A DNA stretch of 64,000 nt from Azospirillum lipoferum (GTDB lineage: Bacteria; Pseudomonadota; Alphaproteobacteria; Azospirillales; Azospirillaceae), in NCBI RefSeq assembly GCF_024170005.1, contig NZ_JALJXJ010000003.1, positions 124,001-188,000 on the forward strand. Reading direction: 5' to 3'. Shown one piece after another: positions 16,794 through 25,727 of the stretch. The stretch's first letter is position 1. Each line of letters begins with the position of its first letter. A program made the position numbers and the translations under genes. Below the pieces are notes generated by a model. That model ran no database searches, had not been told where the DNA came from, and saw nothing but the letters and a program-made list of their open reading frames with translations.

Positions 16794-17489
16794 ATGCGCC
16801 GCGCCGACCGCCTGTTCCAGATCGTCCAGCATCTCCGCAAGGGGCGGCTGGTGACGGCTGCCGAGCTGGCGCGATGCCTGGAGGTGTCGGAGCGCACCGT
16901 CTACCGCGACATGCGCGACCTCGCCTCCTCCGGCGTTCCGGTGGAGGGCGAGGCCGGCGTCGGCTATCTGCTGCGCGACGGCTACGACCTGCCGCCGCTG
17001 ATGTTCACCCGGGACGAGGTGGAGGCGCTGGTCGTCGGCGCCCGCCTCGCCCGTGCCTGGGTCGGCGGTGGGCTGGCCGATGCCGCCGCCCGTGCGCTCG
17101 ACAAGGTGGAGGCGGTGGTGCCGGAGGCGCGGCGGCGCGAACTGGCCGACAGCCGCGTCTTCGTCCCCGACTTCTCCTTCCCCGCCGCCTTGCGCGACCG
17201 GATGGACGTGCTGCGTTGCGCCATCAACGCTAGGCGCGTGGTGATGTTCGACTACCGGCGCCAGGACGGCACCCATTCCGCCCGCGCGGTCCAGCCGCTG
17301 GGCCTGTTCTTCTGGGGACGTGTGTGGACGCTCGGCGCCTGGTGCGAGCTGCGCGAGGAGTTCCGCAGCTTCCGCATCGACCGCATGGACACCCTGCTGG
17401 CCCTGGAGCGCCGCTTCGACGAGATCCCCGGCCGCGGCCTGGATGACTATCTCGCCCGCTGGCGCCAGGAGGGCTGTCCGCAGGGGTGA
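16794..17489 (+). CDS. YafY-type HTH/WYL-domain transcriptional regulator
   Basis: This 231-residue cytoplasmic DNA-binding protein has an N-terminal winged helix (MRRADRLFQIVQHLRKGRLVTAAELARCLEVSERTVYRDM) typical of the DeoR-like HTH_11 group. A WYL ligand-binding domain follows (about 135-200; RRVVMFDYRRQDG, VQPLGLFFWGRVWTLGAWCELR, FRSFRIDRM). WYL regulators sense small molecules or nucleic acids and usually control adjacent genes. The VOC gene just upstream is the likely target. Confidence 0.9.
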   Translation: MRRADRLFQIVQHLRKGRLVTAAELARCLEVSERTVYRDMRDLASSGVPVEGEAGVGYLLRDGYDLPPLMFTRDEVEALVVGARLARAWVGGGLADAAARALDKVEAVVPEARRRELADSRVFVPDFSFPAALRDRMDVLRCAINARRVVMFDYRRQDGTHSARAVQPLGLFFWGRVWTLGAWCELREEFRSFRIDRMDTLLALERRFDEIPGRGLDDYLARWRQEGCPQG

Positions 17490-17507
17490 GGCCCATACGC
17501 CTGCCCC

Positions 17508-18131
17508 TCAAACCCCGTCGATGTAGCTCAGCAACGGCTGCCAGTCGCCGCGGTGTTCGGCGGCGCGCTTGCCCGGCATGTCGAACAGGCTGAGGCCGCT
17601 TTCCGCCGCATCGGCGTAGATCTGGCTGTCGCGCAGCCGCGTCACCACCTGATGGCCGATGCCGCCCAGGAAGCGGTCCAGCCGGTCGGCCGCCTTGGTG
17701 CGGGCGCGCATGCGGTTGCCGACCACCGCCACCGTCGCCTTCTTCTTCGCGATGCGCTTCAACTCGTCGAGCTTGACCAGGAAGCGCTGGGTTGCCTGTT
17801 CGTCGAAGGCGCCGGGCAGCACCGGCAGCACGACGACGTCGGCCATCTTCACCAGATCCTCGATCTGCCTGGTCTTCAGCGCGGCGGGCGCATCGATCAC
17901 CAGCCTTTTGGTCCCGCGCGGCGTATCGGTGAAATCCTTGGCCCAGTCGAGCCCGACCAGAACCGGCGCCTTCTCCGGCCGACGGTCGAGCCAGCCGAGC
18001 GAAGAGCGCTGACGGTCGACGTCGGCCAGCACGGTGGACAGGCCGGCCGCGGCGGACGCGGCGGCGAGGTGGGTGGCGACGGTCGTCTTGCCGCAGCCGC
18101 CCTTGATGTTGGCGACGAGGATCGTGAGCAT
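17508..18131 (-). CDS. Orphan ParA/MinD-family ATPase
   Basis: This 207-residue P-loop ATPase has the deviant Walker A motif KGGCGKTT (10-17), including signature Lys10, which marks dimerising ParA/MinD proteins. The motif-2 Asp sits in LADVDRQRSS, and DAPAA is the Walker B region. No parB or parS-like gene adjoins it, and it is shorter than chromosomal ParA. It starts 11 nt after the CYTH-CHAD gene, so the two form an operon. Orphan ParA proteins often position protein or storage cargoes on the nucleoid, and the CHAD partner suggests polyphosphate granules. The family call is sure; the cargo is inference. Confidence 0.88.
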   Translation of the reverse strand: MLTILVANIKGGCGKTTVATHLAAASAAAGLSTVLADVDRQRSSLGWLDRRPEKAPVLVGLDWAKDFTDTPRGTKRLVIDAPAALKTRQIEDLVKMADVVVLPVLPGAFDEQATQRFLVKLDELKRIAKKKATVAVVGNRMRARTKAADRLDRFLGGIGHQVVTRLRDSQIYADAAESGLSLFDMPGKRAAEHRGDWQPLLSYIDGV

Positions 18132-18142
18132 GGCCGTGGACT

Positions 18143-19747
18143 CTACACCCCGGCGTCCGGCTTCGACCAGAAATGCTTGGTGTCGATGAAATCATGCCAC
18201 AGGGCGACCAGCGCCGCCTCGGTGTCGGCCACCCCGCGGGCATGCCAGCCGATGACGATGCCGGCGGCACGCGGCTCACCGGGAGCCGAGCGGCTGCCGT
18301 CGTCATGCAGCTCGTGCAGAAGCCGCGTCGCCGTCGCCACGTCGTTCAGGTGCCCCAGCGCGTCCTGGAAGGCGGCCATCTGCTGGATGTAGCGGCGCAC
18401 CGGCTTGTCGTCATACAGGCTGCGGAAGAACTCCACGGCATAGCGCAGCTTCTTCAGGGCGATGCGCAGCTGGTGGCGCTGGGCCACCGGCAGATGGGCG
18501 AAGCCGTGGCCGGCCCGCTTGGCCTTCTTGTGGCGCTTGTTCAGCAGATGGTCGGCCAGCCCGATCACCGGCTGGAACAGCCGCACCGATTCCTCGCTGA
18601 CCGGCTGGTCGCGCCAGCCGCGCTTCTCCACCCAGCTGCCGACGCCCAGCAGGAAGGCGGTGTAGCGGTCGGACCGGATCGCCTCGCGCACGCCCTCATA
18701 GGCACGCAGCCGCTTGGCCTCGGCCGCCGCGGCCAGCGCGTCCAGATCCTCGACCGCCGAGCGGCCATGGCCGTCGGCCTTGTGGAAGGCGTCGCGCACC
18801 GGAGCCAGCAGCTCCTCACCGAACACGTCCCAGTCACGCGCCGGCCCCAGGCTGCCGGCCAGCCACTTGATCTCGCCAACCAGCCACAGATACTGCGTGG
18901 CCGGAATGAAGGGCCGGAACAGCGCGGTGGCCGAACGCAGCCGGCGCAGCGCCACGCGCATCTGGTGCACGCCCTCCGGATCCTCGCCGGCCAGCGTCAC
19001 CGCCTCGTTCGCCACCATATGGGCGAGGCAGGCGCGCACGATCCGCGCCACCGCCCCCTCGACCGTCGTCTCGGGGTCGAGCAGCAGCTTTTCCGCCTTC
19101 AGCGCCTTGTCGGCGGCGCCATTGGCCAGCGCATGGCCGCGTTCCGCCTTGGTCCGCATCTCCAGCCGCAGCGGAGCGGCCTGCGCCAGTTCCTGCGCCA
19201 GATCGTAGAGGGCGGCGGGCGTGCCGCTCTTCAGCTCCAGTTCCACCTCGCACAGGTCGGTGGACCGGCCGTCCGGCAGCTCGATCCGGCCGCGATCGAA
19301 GGCGACCTCGATGACCGTGGCGTCGTCACCCTCGCCCAGAGTCACGTCCTGGGTGGTCCGTTCGACGATGGAGGTGAAGACCGGCCGCAGGTCCGAGTCG
19401 CTGAGCGAGCCCAGCAGGTCGATGGCTTCGGCATCGGCGATCAGCGTCAGGTCCGGGGCGGCGGAGGTCACCGCGCACTCCCACTCGCCGCGCCCCAGCC
19501 CGTCCTCGTCCGGGGCCGACTTGACCGTCTGGACGAAGCCATCGCCGGTCTTGCGCACCCGCAGCGTCACCTTGCGCGCGGCGAGCCGACGGTCCTCGGT
19601 GTCGTAATAGGTGCTTTCCAGGGTCCGTGTCGCCGCCGGGCCGGTCACCCGGTCTGCGATGGCGGAAGCGGCGCGCAGCCTGTCGAAGTCTTCCGGCTTC
19701 GCCGCCAGCTTCAGTTCCGTCTCGCGGTTGATCTCGGCCTCAGCCAT
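18143..19747 (-). CDS. CYTH and CHAD domain-containing protein
   Basis: The 534 residues carry an N-terminal CYTH triphosphate tunnel domain with ExExK at 9-13 (ETELK), [22 protein letters not shown], and [12 protein letters not shown]-terminal all-helical CHAD domain follows, with conserved histidines ([19 protein letters not shown] and [19 protein letters not shown]). CYTH enzymes hydrolyse inorganic triphosphate or thiamine triphosphate, and CHAD domains bind polyphosphate. The combination resembles YgiF. The ATG at 19747 starts [13 protein letters not shown] just before the first motif; an upstream in-frame ATG at 19804 is less likely. It is co-transcribed with the orphan parA. Confidence 0.92.
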   Translation of the reverse strand: MAEAEINRETELKLAAKPEDFDRLRAASAIADRVTGPAATRTLESTYYDTEDRRLAARKVTLRVRKTGDGFVQTVKSAPDEDGLGRGEWECAVTSAAPDLTLIADAEAIDLLGSLSDSDLRPVFTSIVERTTQDVTLGEGDDATVIEVAFDRGRIELPDGRSTDLCEVELELKSGTPAALYDLAQELAQAAPLRLEMRTKAERGHALANGAADKALKAEKLLLDPETTVEGAVARIVRACLAHMVANEAVTLAGEDPEGVHQMRVALRRLRSATALFRPFIPATQYLWLVGEIKWLAGSLGPARDWDVFGEELLAPVRDAFHKADGHGRSAVEDLDALAAAAEAKRLRAYEGVREAIRSDRYTAFLLGVGSWVEKRGWRDQPVSEESVRLFQPVIGLADHLLNKRHKKAKRAGHGFAHLPVAQRHQLRIALKKLRYAVEFFRSLYDDKPVRRYIQQMAAFQDALGHLNDVATATRLLHELHDDGSRSAPGEPRAAGIVIGWHARGVADTEAALVALWHDFIDTKHFWSKPDAGV

Positions 19748-20049
19748 CGCCTGCGCTTCAACCCCCGTTTTGCGGCCCAATGGCCTACAGTTGGGTGTTT
19801 GCACAGCCCATGGACAGGGTCAAGTTACCGAAATGTTGCAGAAGCCTGCGGTTGCGATGCCCCCGTCCCCGTATCCCGGCCTGTTCCGGAGCAACCGGAA
19901 CGACGCATCGAACATCCGGTTGCAGGGTCATTATGCCCCATTTCACCCCACCCCTGGGGCGTTGCAAAGCGTGCAGGCCTGTGGTTGGGTTCCCGCAAAC
20001 TGAAACGGCCCGTCCCGCTGGGATCGGCCATAATTGGGGAAGTGTGACG
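19748..20049. other. Intergenic region between the CYTH-CHAD gene and pgk
   Basis: These 302 bases hold divergent promoters for the two genes, but no convincing -35/-10 pair was found. GTTCCGG (19883-19889) and CCGGAAC (19895-19901) form a perfect 7-bp hairpin. GGGGAAG just before 20050 is the pgk ribosome-binding site. The open frame running into pgk from 19780 shows no protein-like features. Confidence 0.5.
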
Positions 20050-21243
20050 ATGACCGATTTCAACACGATCGACGACCTTGAGGTGAGCGGCAAGACGGTG
20101 CTGGTCCGCGCCGACCTGAACGTTCCGATGCAGGACGGCAAGGTGTCCGACACCACCCGCATCGACCGCCTCGCCCCCACCCTGAAGGAGCTGTCCTCCA
20201 AGGGCGCCAAGGTCGTCGTCCTGTCGCATTTCGGTCGCCCGAAGAACGGTCCGGACACCAAGAACTCGCTGCGCAACGTGCTGGACGCTCTCAGCGCCGC
20301 CGTCGGCCAGAAGGTCGCCTTCGCCGAGGATTGCGTCGGCGAGAAGGCGAAGGAAGCCATCGCCAAGGTGCATGAAGGCGCCATCGTCCTCTTGGAGAAC
20401 ACCCGCTTCCACGCCGAAGAGGAAAAGAACGACCCTGCCTTCGCCAGGCAGATGGCCGAGCTGGGCGACCTCTACGTCAACGACGCCTTCTCCGCCGCCC
20501 ACCGCGCCCATGCCTCGACCGAGGGTGTCGCCCGCCTGCTGCCCAGCGCCGCCGGCCGCCTGATGGAAGCCGAGCTGAAGGCCCTGACGCTGGCGCTGGA
20601 GAAGCCGGAACGGCCGGTCGCCGCCGTCGTCGGCGGAGCCAAGATCTCGACCAAGCTGGAACTGCTGGGCAACATGGTCCGCAAGGTCGACCTGCTGGTG
20701 CTGGGCGGCGGCATGGCCAACACCTTCCTGTTCGCCCAGGGCACCGACGTCGGCGCCTCGCTGTGCGAGAAGGACATGGCCGATCAGGCCCGCGCCATCA
20801 TGGCGACCGCCAAGGAAGCCAACTGCGAGATCCTGCTGCCGAAGGACTTCGTCGTCGCCAAGGAATTCAAGGCCGGTGCCGCCAACCGCGTCGTCGCCTT
20901 CGACGCCATCGGCGCGGATGAGATGGCTCTCGACATCGGCCCGGCCACCGTCGAGTTCCTGGGCGTGAAGCTCCAGGGCGCCAAGACGATCGTCTGGAAC
21001 GGCCCGCTCGGCGCCTTCGAGATCCAGCCCTTCGACGCCGGCACCAACGCGGTGGCCGGTCTGGTCGCCGCCCGCACCGAAGCCGGCGGCCTGCTGTCGG
21101 TCGCCGGCGGCGGCGACACCGTCGCGGCGCTGGCCCATGCCGGTGCCGAGGACAAGTTCACCTACGTGTCCGCCGCCGGCGGCGCCTTCCTGGAATGGCT
21201 GGAAGGCAAGGAACTGCCGGGTGTCGCGGCGCTGAAGAAGTAA
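20050..21243 (+). CDS. pgk: Phosphoglycerate kinase
   Basis: This glycolytic/gluconeogenic enzyme transfers phosphate between 1,3-bisphosphoglycerate and ADP. The 397 residues show [10 protein letters not shown] (the PGK signature), the substrate-binding [29 protein letters not shown], the nucleotide-binding [19 protein letters not shown], and [12 protein letters not shown]. The start at 20050 gives the canonical N-terminus [15 protein letters not shown] and has GGGGAAG upstream. The usual neighbours gap and fba are absent; it is a single-gene unit with its own terminator. Confidence 0.97.
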   Translation: MTDFNTIDDLEVSGKTVLVRADLNVPMQDGKVSDTTRIDRLAPTLKELSSKGAKVVVLSHFGRPKNGPDTKNSLRNVLDALSAAVGQKVAFAEDCVGEKAKEAIAKVHEGAIVLLENTRFHAEEEKNDPAFARQMAELGDLYVNDAFSAAHRAHASTEGVARLLPSAAGRLMEAELKALTLALEKPERPVAAVVGGAKISTKLELLGNMVRKVDLLVLGGGMANTFLFAQGTDVGASLCEKDMADQARAIMATAKEANCEILLPKDFVVAKEFKAGAANRVVAFDAIGADEMALDIGPATVEFLGVKLQGAKTIVWNGPLGAFEIQPFDAGTNAVAGLVAARTEAGGLLSVAGGGDTVAALAHAGAEDKFTYVSAAGGAFLEWLEGKELPGVAALKK

Positions 21244-21265
21244 GCGGTTCTACGGAAGCGCGAAC

Positions 21266-21300
21266 GAAAAAGGCTCCGGGTTTCGGCCCGGAGCCTTTTT
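21266..21300. terminator. Bidirectional intrinsic terminator between pgk and the AAA ATPase gene
   Basis: AGGCTCCGGG (21271-21280) and CCCGGAGCCT (21287-21296) form a perfect 10-bp stem, with AAAA before and TTTT after. It can stop pgk and the convergent ATPase gene, whose stop codon is at 21307. Confidence 0.9.
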
Positions 21301-21306
21301 GCTTTC

Positions 21307-22464
21307 TCACCCTTTTCCAACCCGTTCCGCCCTCACCTTCAGCCACTCCGCCATCCCCTGATCGTCAAGCGCATACTGCCCGCGCGCCGACCGCCACAGG
21401 ATGTTCTTCTGCCGCAACGCCTCGATGGCCGCCTGCACGGCCGGCGGCTCCACCACTTCGCCGACCATATCGGCATAGGCTTGCAGTGCCGGAGCGGAGA
21501 AGGGGGCGGATTGCGGCCCCTCCACCGCCAGCCGTTCGACCACCGCCTGTTGCAGCGTCGTCAACCCCGACCAAACATTGTCGTAATCGTCCCACACCCG
21601 CTGACGAAGCTCGGACGCACCATCCGCCAGCGCCCGTTTCAGGTCCCCAGCATCGCCGACCAGCAGCGCCGCGTCCGACAGGATCCGCATCAGGGTTTCC
21701 GGCTGCCGTCCCACCGCATCGAAAGCCGCGAAGACATCGTCCGCATCGAACCGGTTGCCTTCGGCCAGCCGGGCGTTGATCCAGGCCGTATAGGCATCGG
21801 TATAGGCGCGGTCGAGCAGGGGAAAGCTGCGCACGCTGGTCCCGAAAAAGGGCTGGTCACGGTTCAGCACCAGCCGGCTCAGCTTGTCGCGGTGGGACCC
21901 CGTCAGCACGATCATCAGGTTTGGACCATCACGGGCGTCGTCCCGGGTGTTGAGCCGGTCGCGCGCCGCCTTCAGCGCGAACATGGCGTTCAGCCCGGCC
22001 TCTGTCGTCAGCGCATGCTGCGCTTCGTCGACCAGCAGGGCGATGCGCTTGTGCGTCCGCTCCAGCAGAGCTTCCAGCGCGTCGGCGAGCGTGGTCCCCT
22101 GCGCCTGTCCGATCCGGTCGATGTCGACCGACACGCCGCCCATGCCCAGTTTGCTGAGTCCGACCGCCCGCGCCGCCTTCACCGGCAGGCTGTCGGCCCG
22201 GCGAAGTTCGGCCTTCAACGCCTCCGCAATCAGATGCGCCGGATCGGCTGCCATGTCCGACCACAGATCGACATAAACCGACAGGATGCCGCGGTTCTCC
22301 AGCTCCGGCCCCAGATCGTGGCGCAGAAAGGTGCTCTTCCCGGTCCGCCGCGGTGCCGCCAGACAAAGCGTCGGCTCTGCCCCGATCGGCGCGTCTCCCG
22401 TTACGATGTCGGCCAGCGACGCCGCCAGCTTCGGGCGGTGAAACAGAAACTTCTGTGCAGGCAT
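21307..22464 (-). CDS. Solitary AAA-family ATPase
   Basis: This 385-residue P-loop protein has a Walker A variant APRRTGKST (ending 41-45, first Gly replaced), Walker B IALLVDEAQH (141-150), and a sensor-1-like MIVLTGSHRDKL. A helical lid and a C-terminal winged-helix-like region follow (TTLQQAVVERLAVEGP, IEALRQKNILWRSARGQYALDDQGMAEWL). The layout is that of bacterial homologues of archaeal-type STAND-like ATPases. The function of this branch is unknown. ATG at 22464 was chosen because the conserved part starts MPAQKFLFHRPK; ATG at 22506 is possible. It is preceded by an AT-rich, palindrome-rich promoter region unlike its surroundings. Confidence 0.8.
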   Translation of the reverse strand: MPAQKFLFHRPKLAASLADIVTGDAPIGAEPTLCLAAPRRTGKSTFLRHDLGPELENRGILSVYVDLWSDMAADPAHLIAEALKAELRRADSLPVKAARAVGLSKLGMGGVSVDIDRIGQAQGTTLADALEALLERTHKRIALLVDEAQHALTTEAGLNAMFALKAARDRLNTRDDARDGPNLMIVLTGSHRDKLSRLVLNRDQPFFGTSVRSFPLLDRAYTDAYTAWINARLAEGNRFDADDVFAAFDAVGRQPETLMRILSDAALLVGDAGDLKRALADGASELRQRVWDDYDNVWSGLTTLQQAVVERLAVEGPQSAPFSAPALQAYADMVGEVVEPPAVQAAIEALRQKNILWRSARGQYALDDQGMAEWLKVRAERVGKG

Positions 22465-22514
22465 GGGGGCGGGATGAGACGGCACGGGCGGCCTCTTTAG
22501 GACCAATTATGGAA

Positions 22515-22566
22515 CGGACCATAATTTATAGTCCGAAAAATAATCTTCAATAGTCCGCTGCGGACT
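22515..22566 (-). promoter_or_regulatory. Two palindromes sharing AGTCCG half-sites upstream of the AAA ATPase gene
   Basis: CGGACCATAA-T-TTATAGTCCG (22515-22535) is an inverted repeat with one mismatch, and it covers a TATAAA sequence suitable as a -10 element on the minus strand. AGTCCGC-T-GCGGACT (22552-22566) is a perfect inverted repeat. Both use the AGTCCG half-site. A related GGACCAATTATGG lies at 22500-22512. They look like a cluster of operator sites for an unknown dimeric repressor. Confidence 0.55.
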
Positions 22567-22599
22567 GCGTAACGACCCCCGCATCCAAACCGTTTCCCC

Positions 22600-22628
22600 T
22601 TGCATCCGCCGGCACGAATGTCCATAAC
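22600..22628 (+). promoter_or_regulatory. Promoter of the 4.5S RNA gene
   Basis: TTGCAT (22600-22605) and CATAAC (22623-22628) are separated by 17 bp. The predicted start, 7 nt beyond the -10 element, coincides with G22635, the first base of the RNA's closing stem. Confidence 0.6.
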
Positions 22629-22634
22629 AGCGGC

Positions 22635-22731
22635 GGGAGACTGGCGTCGGACGAGTCCCTCGCCAACCCGGTCAGGTCCGGAAGGAAGCAGCCGCAACGA
22701 GTTACGGCTCGGGTCGTTCGTCCAGTCTCCC
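22635..22731 (+). ncRNA. ffs: Signal recognition particle 4.5S RNA
   Basis: The closing helix pairs GGGAGACTGG (22635-22644) with CCAGTCTCCC (22722-22731). The apical SRP domain carries the universally conserved GTCAGGTCCGGAAGGAAGCAGC, which binds the Ffh M domain. The ~97-nt hairpin is the usual small bacterial form. It lies about 105 nt upstream of dnaX, a common alphaproteobacterial arrangement. Confidence 0.95.
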
Positions 22732-22837
22732 ACCCTACCCGAAAATTGCCAGCACGAAACAGACGGCGACAGCGCGGCGCCGGGACGCTATCCTGCGGCC
22801 CGAAATTCCTCTCCCGTCGTTTCGACAGGCCAGCCGC

Positions 22838-24727
22838 GTGACCGATACCACCGCCGAACTCACCGCCGCTTCCGCTCCCGCCACCGGACAGGCTTACCGG
22901 GTGCTGGCGCGCAAATACCGGCCGAAGACCTTCGACGAGTTGATCGGGCAGGACGCGCTGGTCCGCACCCTGACCAACGCCATCCAGTCCGGCCGCATCG
23001 CCCAGGCCTTCATGCTGACCGGCGTGCGCGGCGTCGGCAAGACCACCACCGCCCGCATCATCGCCCGCGCGCTGAACTGCACCGGGCCGGACGGCACCGG
23101 CGGGCCGACGGTCAGCCCCTGCGGCATCTGCGACAATTGCCGCGCCATCGCCGAGGACCGCCACGTCGACGTGATGGAGATGGACGCCGCCAGCCACACC
23201 GGCGTCGACGACATCCGCGAGATCATCGACGGCGTGCGCTACTCGCCCGTCTCCGCCCGCTACAAGCTCTACATCATCGACGAGGTCCACATGCTGTCGA
23301 AGAGCGCGTTCAACGCGCTCCTGAAGACGCTGGAGGAACCGCCGAGCCATGTGAAGTTCGTCTTCGCCACCACCGAAATCCGCAAGGTCCCGGTGACGGT
23401 GCTGTCGCGCTGCCAGCGCTTCGACCTGCGCCGCGTCGATGCCCAGGTGCTGAAGGAGCATTTCACCCGCGTCACCGCCCTGGAAGGGGCGGATATCGAG
23501 GGCGACGCCGCCGCCCTGATCGCACGCGCCGCCGACGGGTCGGTGCGCGACGGGCTGTCGCTGCTCGATCAGGCCATCGCGCTCGCCGCCGGCACCGTCA
23601 CCGCCCAGCAGGTGCGCGACATGCTGGGTCTGGCCGACCGCACCCGCGTCATCGACCTGTTCGAGGCCGCCGTCTCCGCCCGTCCGGCCGAGGCGATGGA
23701 CATCCTGGCCGATCTGCACCGCGTCGGCGCCGATCCGGTGGTGATCCTCCAGGACCTGCTCGACCTCGTCCACAACCTGACCCGACTGAAGGTGGTGCCC
23801 GACAGCGCCAACGACCCCTCCCTGCCGGAAGCCGAACGCACCCGCGGATCCGCCCTGTCGACCAAGCTCGGCATGCCGGCCCTGACCCGTGCGTGGCAAT
23901 TGCTGCTGAAGGGACTGAACGAGGTGCAGGCCGCCCCGGTGCCGCAGCAGGCGCTGGAGATGGTGATCGTCCGCCTGTCCTACGCCGCCGACCTGCCGAC
24001 TCCGGGCGAGCTGATCCGCCAGTTCCAGGCCCAGCAGGCCAATGGCGGAGCCAACGGTGGAGGGGGGGCGCCGATGAGCCGCAGCCCCGGTGGTGGCGGC
24101 GGTCCCGTCGCGGTCGCCACGCAGCCTTCCTCCATGGCGACCCACGCCGTCGCCCGCTCCATGGGGTCGGCCCAGCCGCAGAGCGCCCCTGTGGCGCAGG
24201 CGGCCACCGCCACCGCCCCCGCCACCGCCCCGGCCGGCGAAGAGCTGTCGCCGATGCCGCACGACTTCCGTGCGCTGGTGCAGCTGTTCTCCGATCGGCG
24301 CGAGGGCGCGCTCTACGGCTATCTGATGGAGACGGTCCAGCTGGTCCGCATGGAGCCGGGCCGGCTGGAGCTGAAGCTCCGCTCCGCCGCCCCGCCGACG
24401 CTGCCGGCCAAGGTCGGGCAGTTCCTGACCGAATGGACCGGCCAGCGCTGGATCGTCGCGCTGTCCGACGGGCCGGCCCAGCCGACGCTGGCCGAGCAGG
24501 ATCAGGCCGAAAAGAACCGCGCCTGGGCGGAGGCTCAGGCCAACCCGGTGGTGCGCGCCGTGCTCGACGCCTTCAGCGGGGCAAAGATCATCGACGTCCG
24601 CGACCTCGCCGAAGTTGCCGCGGCGGAGAGTGCGGCGGTTGCGGATGACGGCGAGACACCCGATTTCATGGTTCAGCAGCAGGACGACGGGGTCTATTAC
24701 CCCCTCGACGACGAAGGAGAGTACTGA
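22838..24727 (+). CDS. dnaX: DNA polymerase III subunit tau/gamma
   Basis: This clamp-loader ATPase opens and loads the beta clamp, and its tau part couples polymerases and helicase. The 629 residues have RVLARKYRPKTFDELIGQ, Walker A GVRGVGKT (62-69), zinc cysteines at 81, 95, 98 and 101, Walker B YIIDEVHMLS, and SRC sensor residues in VLSRCQRF. The middle (~400-470) is a Gly/Ala/Pro/Ser-rich linker, followed by the tau C-terminal domain. GTG is the start. No A-rich slippery sequence for making gamma was noticed. It is the first gene of dnaX-ybaB-recR. Confidence 0.96.
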   Translation: MTDTTAELTAASAPATGQAYRVLARKYRPKTFDELIGQDALVRTLTNAIQSGRIAQAFMLTGVRGVGKTTTARIIARALNCTGPDGTGGPTVSPCGICDNCRAIAEDRHVDVMEMDAASHTGVDDIREIIDGVRYSPVSARYKLYIIDEVHMLSKSAFNALLKTLEEPPSHVKFVFATTEIRKVPVTVLSRCQRFDLRRVDAQVLKEHFTRVTALEGADIEGDAAALIARAADGSVRDGLSLLDQAIALAAGTVTAQQVRDMLGLADRTRVIDLFEAAVSARPAEAMDILADLHRVGADPVVILQDLLDLVHNLTRLKVVPDSANDPSLPEAERTRGSALSTKLGMPALTRAWQLLLKGLNEVQAAPVPQQALEMVIVRLSYAADLPTPGELIRQFQAQQANGGANGGGGAPMSRSPGGGGGPVAVATQPSSMATHAVARSMGSAQPQSAPVAQAATATAPATAPAGEELSPMPHDFRALVQLFSDRREGALYGYLMETVQLVRMEPGRLELKLRSAAPPTLPAKVGQFLTEWTGQRWIVALSDGPAQPTLAEQDQAEKNRAWAEAQANPVVRAVLDAFSGAKIIDVRDLAEVAAAESAAVADDGETPDFMVQQQDDGVYYPLDDEGEY

Positions 24728-24730
24728 CCG

Positions 24731-25054
24731 ATGAAGAATATCGGCAACATGATGAAGCAGGCCCAGCAGATGCAGGCCAAGATGCAGGAAATGCAGGCGA
24801 GCCTGGAGCAGGTCGAAGTGACCGGCCAGAGCGCTGCCGGCATGGTCGTCGTGACGGTCAACGGCAAGAGCGAGATGAAGAAGGTCAAGCTCGACAAGTC
24901 CGTCGTCGATCCCGAGGACGTCGAGGTGCTGGAGGACCTGATCGTCGCCGCCTTCAACGACGCCAAGAAGAAGGTCGAGCAGCACGTCGCCGAGGAAACC
25001 TCGAAGATGATGGGCGGCCTGAAGCTGCCGCCGGGCATCAAGCTGCCGTTCTGA
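24731..25054 (+). CDS. YbaB/EbfC family nucleoid-associated protein
   Basis: This 107-residue protein starts MKNIGNMMKQAQQMQAKMQEMQ, the Met/Gln-rich helix of the YbaB family. It continues with VTGQSAAGMVVVTVNGKSEMKKVKLDKS and VEVLEDLIVAAFNDAKKKVEQ. Family members are DNA-binding dimers often encoded with dnaX and recR and linked to nucleoid organisation or repair. It begins 3 nt after the dnaX stop, so the genes are co-translated. Confidence 0.95.
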   Translation: MKNIGNMMKQAQQMQAKMQEMQASLEQVEVTGQSAAGMVVVTVNGKSEMKKVKLDKSVVDPEDVEVLEDLIVAAFNDAKKKVEQHVAEETSKMMGGLKLPPGIKLPF

Positions 25055-25078
25055 TCCTATAGCCTTTTGTGAGAATCC

Positions 25079-25099
25079 CCTCTCCCCGGAGGGGAGAGG
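25079..25099. repeat. CCTCTCCCC palindrome in the ybaB-recR gap
   Basis: CCTCTCCCC (25079-25087) and GGGGAGAGG (25091-25099) are perfect reverse complements around GGA. It matches the 3' palindrome of the element inside dnaE2 and the one after argF, so it is a third copy of a dispersed repeat. Confidence 0.8.
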
Positions 25100-25114
25100 C
25101 GGATTTGCACATCG

Positions 25115-25708
25115 ATGATCGGACCTGAAATCGAACGCCTGATCCAGTTGCTGTCCAAGCTGCCGGGGCTCGGCCCCCGGTCGGCGCGGCGGGCGGCGCT
25201 GCATCTGATGAAGCGGCGGGACAGCCTGCTGGTGCCTTTGTCGGAAGCGATGGCGGCGGCCGGCGAATCGATCCGCGCCTGCTCCGTCTGCGGCAATCTG
25301 GACAGCCGCGACCCCTGTACCATCTGCTCAGACCCCACCCGTGACCGTTCGGTCATCTGCGTGGTGGAGGATGCCGGCGATCTGTGGGCACTGGAACGCA
25401 CCCGCGCCTTCCGCGGCACCTACCATGTGCTGGGCGGGTTGCTGTCGGCGCTCCAGGGCGTCGGCCCCGACGATCTGAACATTGCCGGCCTCGCCGAGCG
25501 CGCCAAGGACCCTGCGGTGCGCGAGATCATCCTGGCGCTGAACGCCACCGTCGACGGCCAGACCACCGCCCATGTGGTGACCGACCGCCTGACCGAGTCC
25601 GACGTGTCGGTTTCCCGCCTCGCCCACGGCGTGCCGGTGGGGGGCGAACTGGACTATCTCGACGACGGCACCCTGACCGCCGCACTGAAGGCACGGCGGC
25701 CGCTATAA
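25115..25708 (+). CDS. recR: Recombination protein RecR
   Basis: RecR works with RecO and RecF to load RecA at gaps. The 197 residues contain the helix-hairpin-helix segment [19 protein letters not shown], a C4 zinc finger ([17 protein letters not shown]), and a Toprim domain beginning [16 protein letters not shown] with [19 protein letters not shown]. The C-terminus has THE/ARG-type family sequences ([19 protein letters not shown]). It closes the dnaX-ybaB-recR operon. Confidence 0.97.
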   Translation: MIGPEIERLIQLLSKLPGLGPRSARRAALHLMKRRDSLLVPLSEAMAAAGESIRACSVCGNLDSRDPCTICSDPTRDRSVICVVEDAGDLWALERTRAFRGTYHVLGGLLSALQGVGPDDLNIAGLAERAKDPAVREIILALNATVDGQTTAHVVTDRLTESDVSVSRLAHGVPVGGELDYLDDGTLTAALKARRPL

Positions 25709-25727
25709 TCCACTCCTTTGTAGTCCT

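Noticed and set aside
17508..18131. Plasmid or chromosome partition locus at the ParA gene
   Set aside because: There is no parB or parS, and the gene is in an operon with a CYTH-CHAD protein, so it is treated as an orphan ParA.
22547..25204. 885-codon minus-strand open frame opposite dnaX-ybaB
   Set aside because: It is an antisense shadow of three well-recognised features, including the 4.5S RNA gene.
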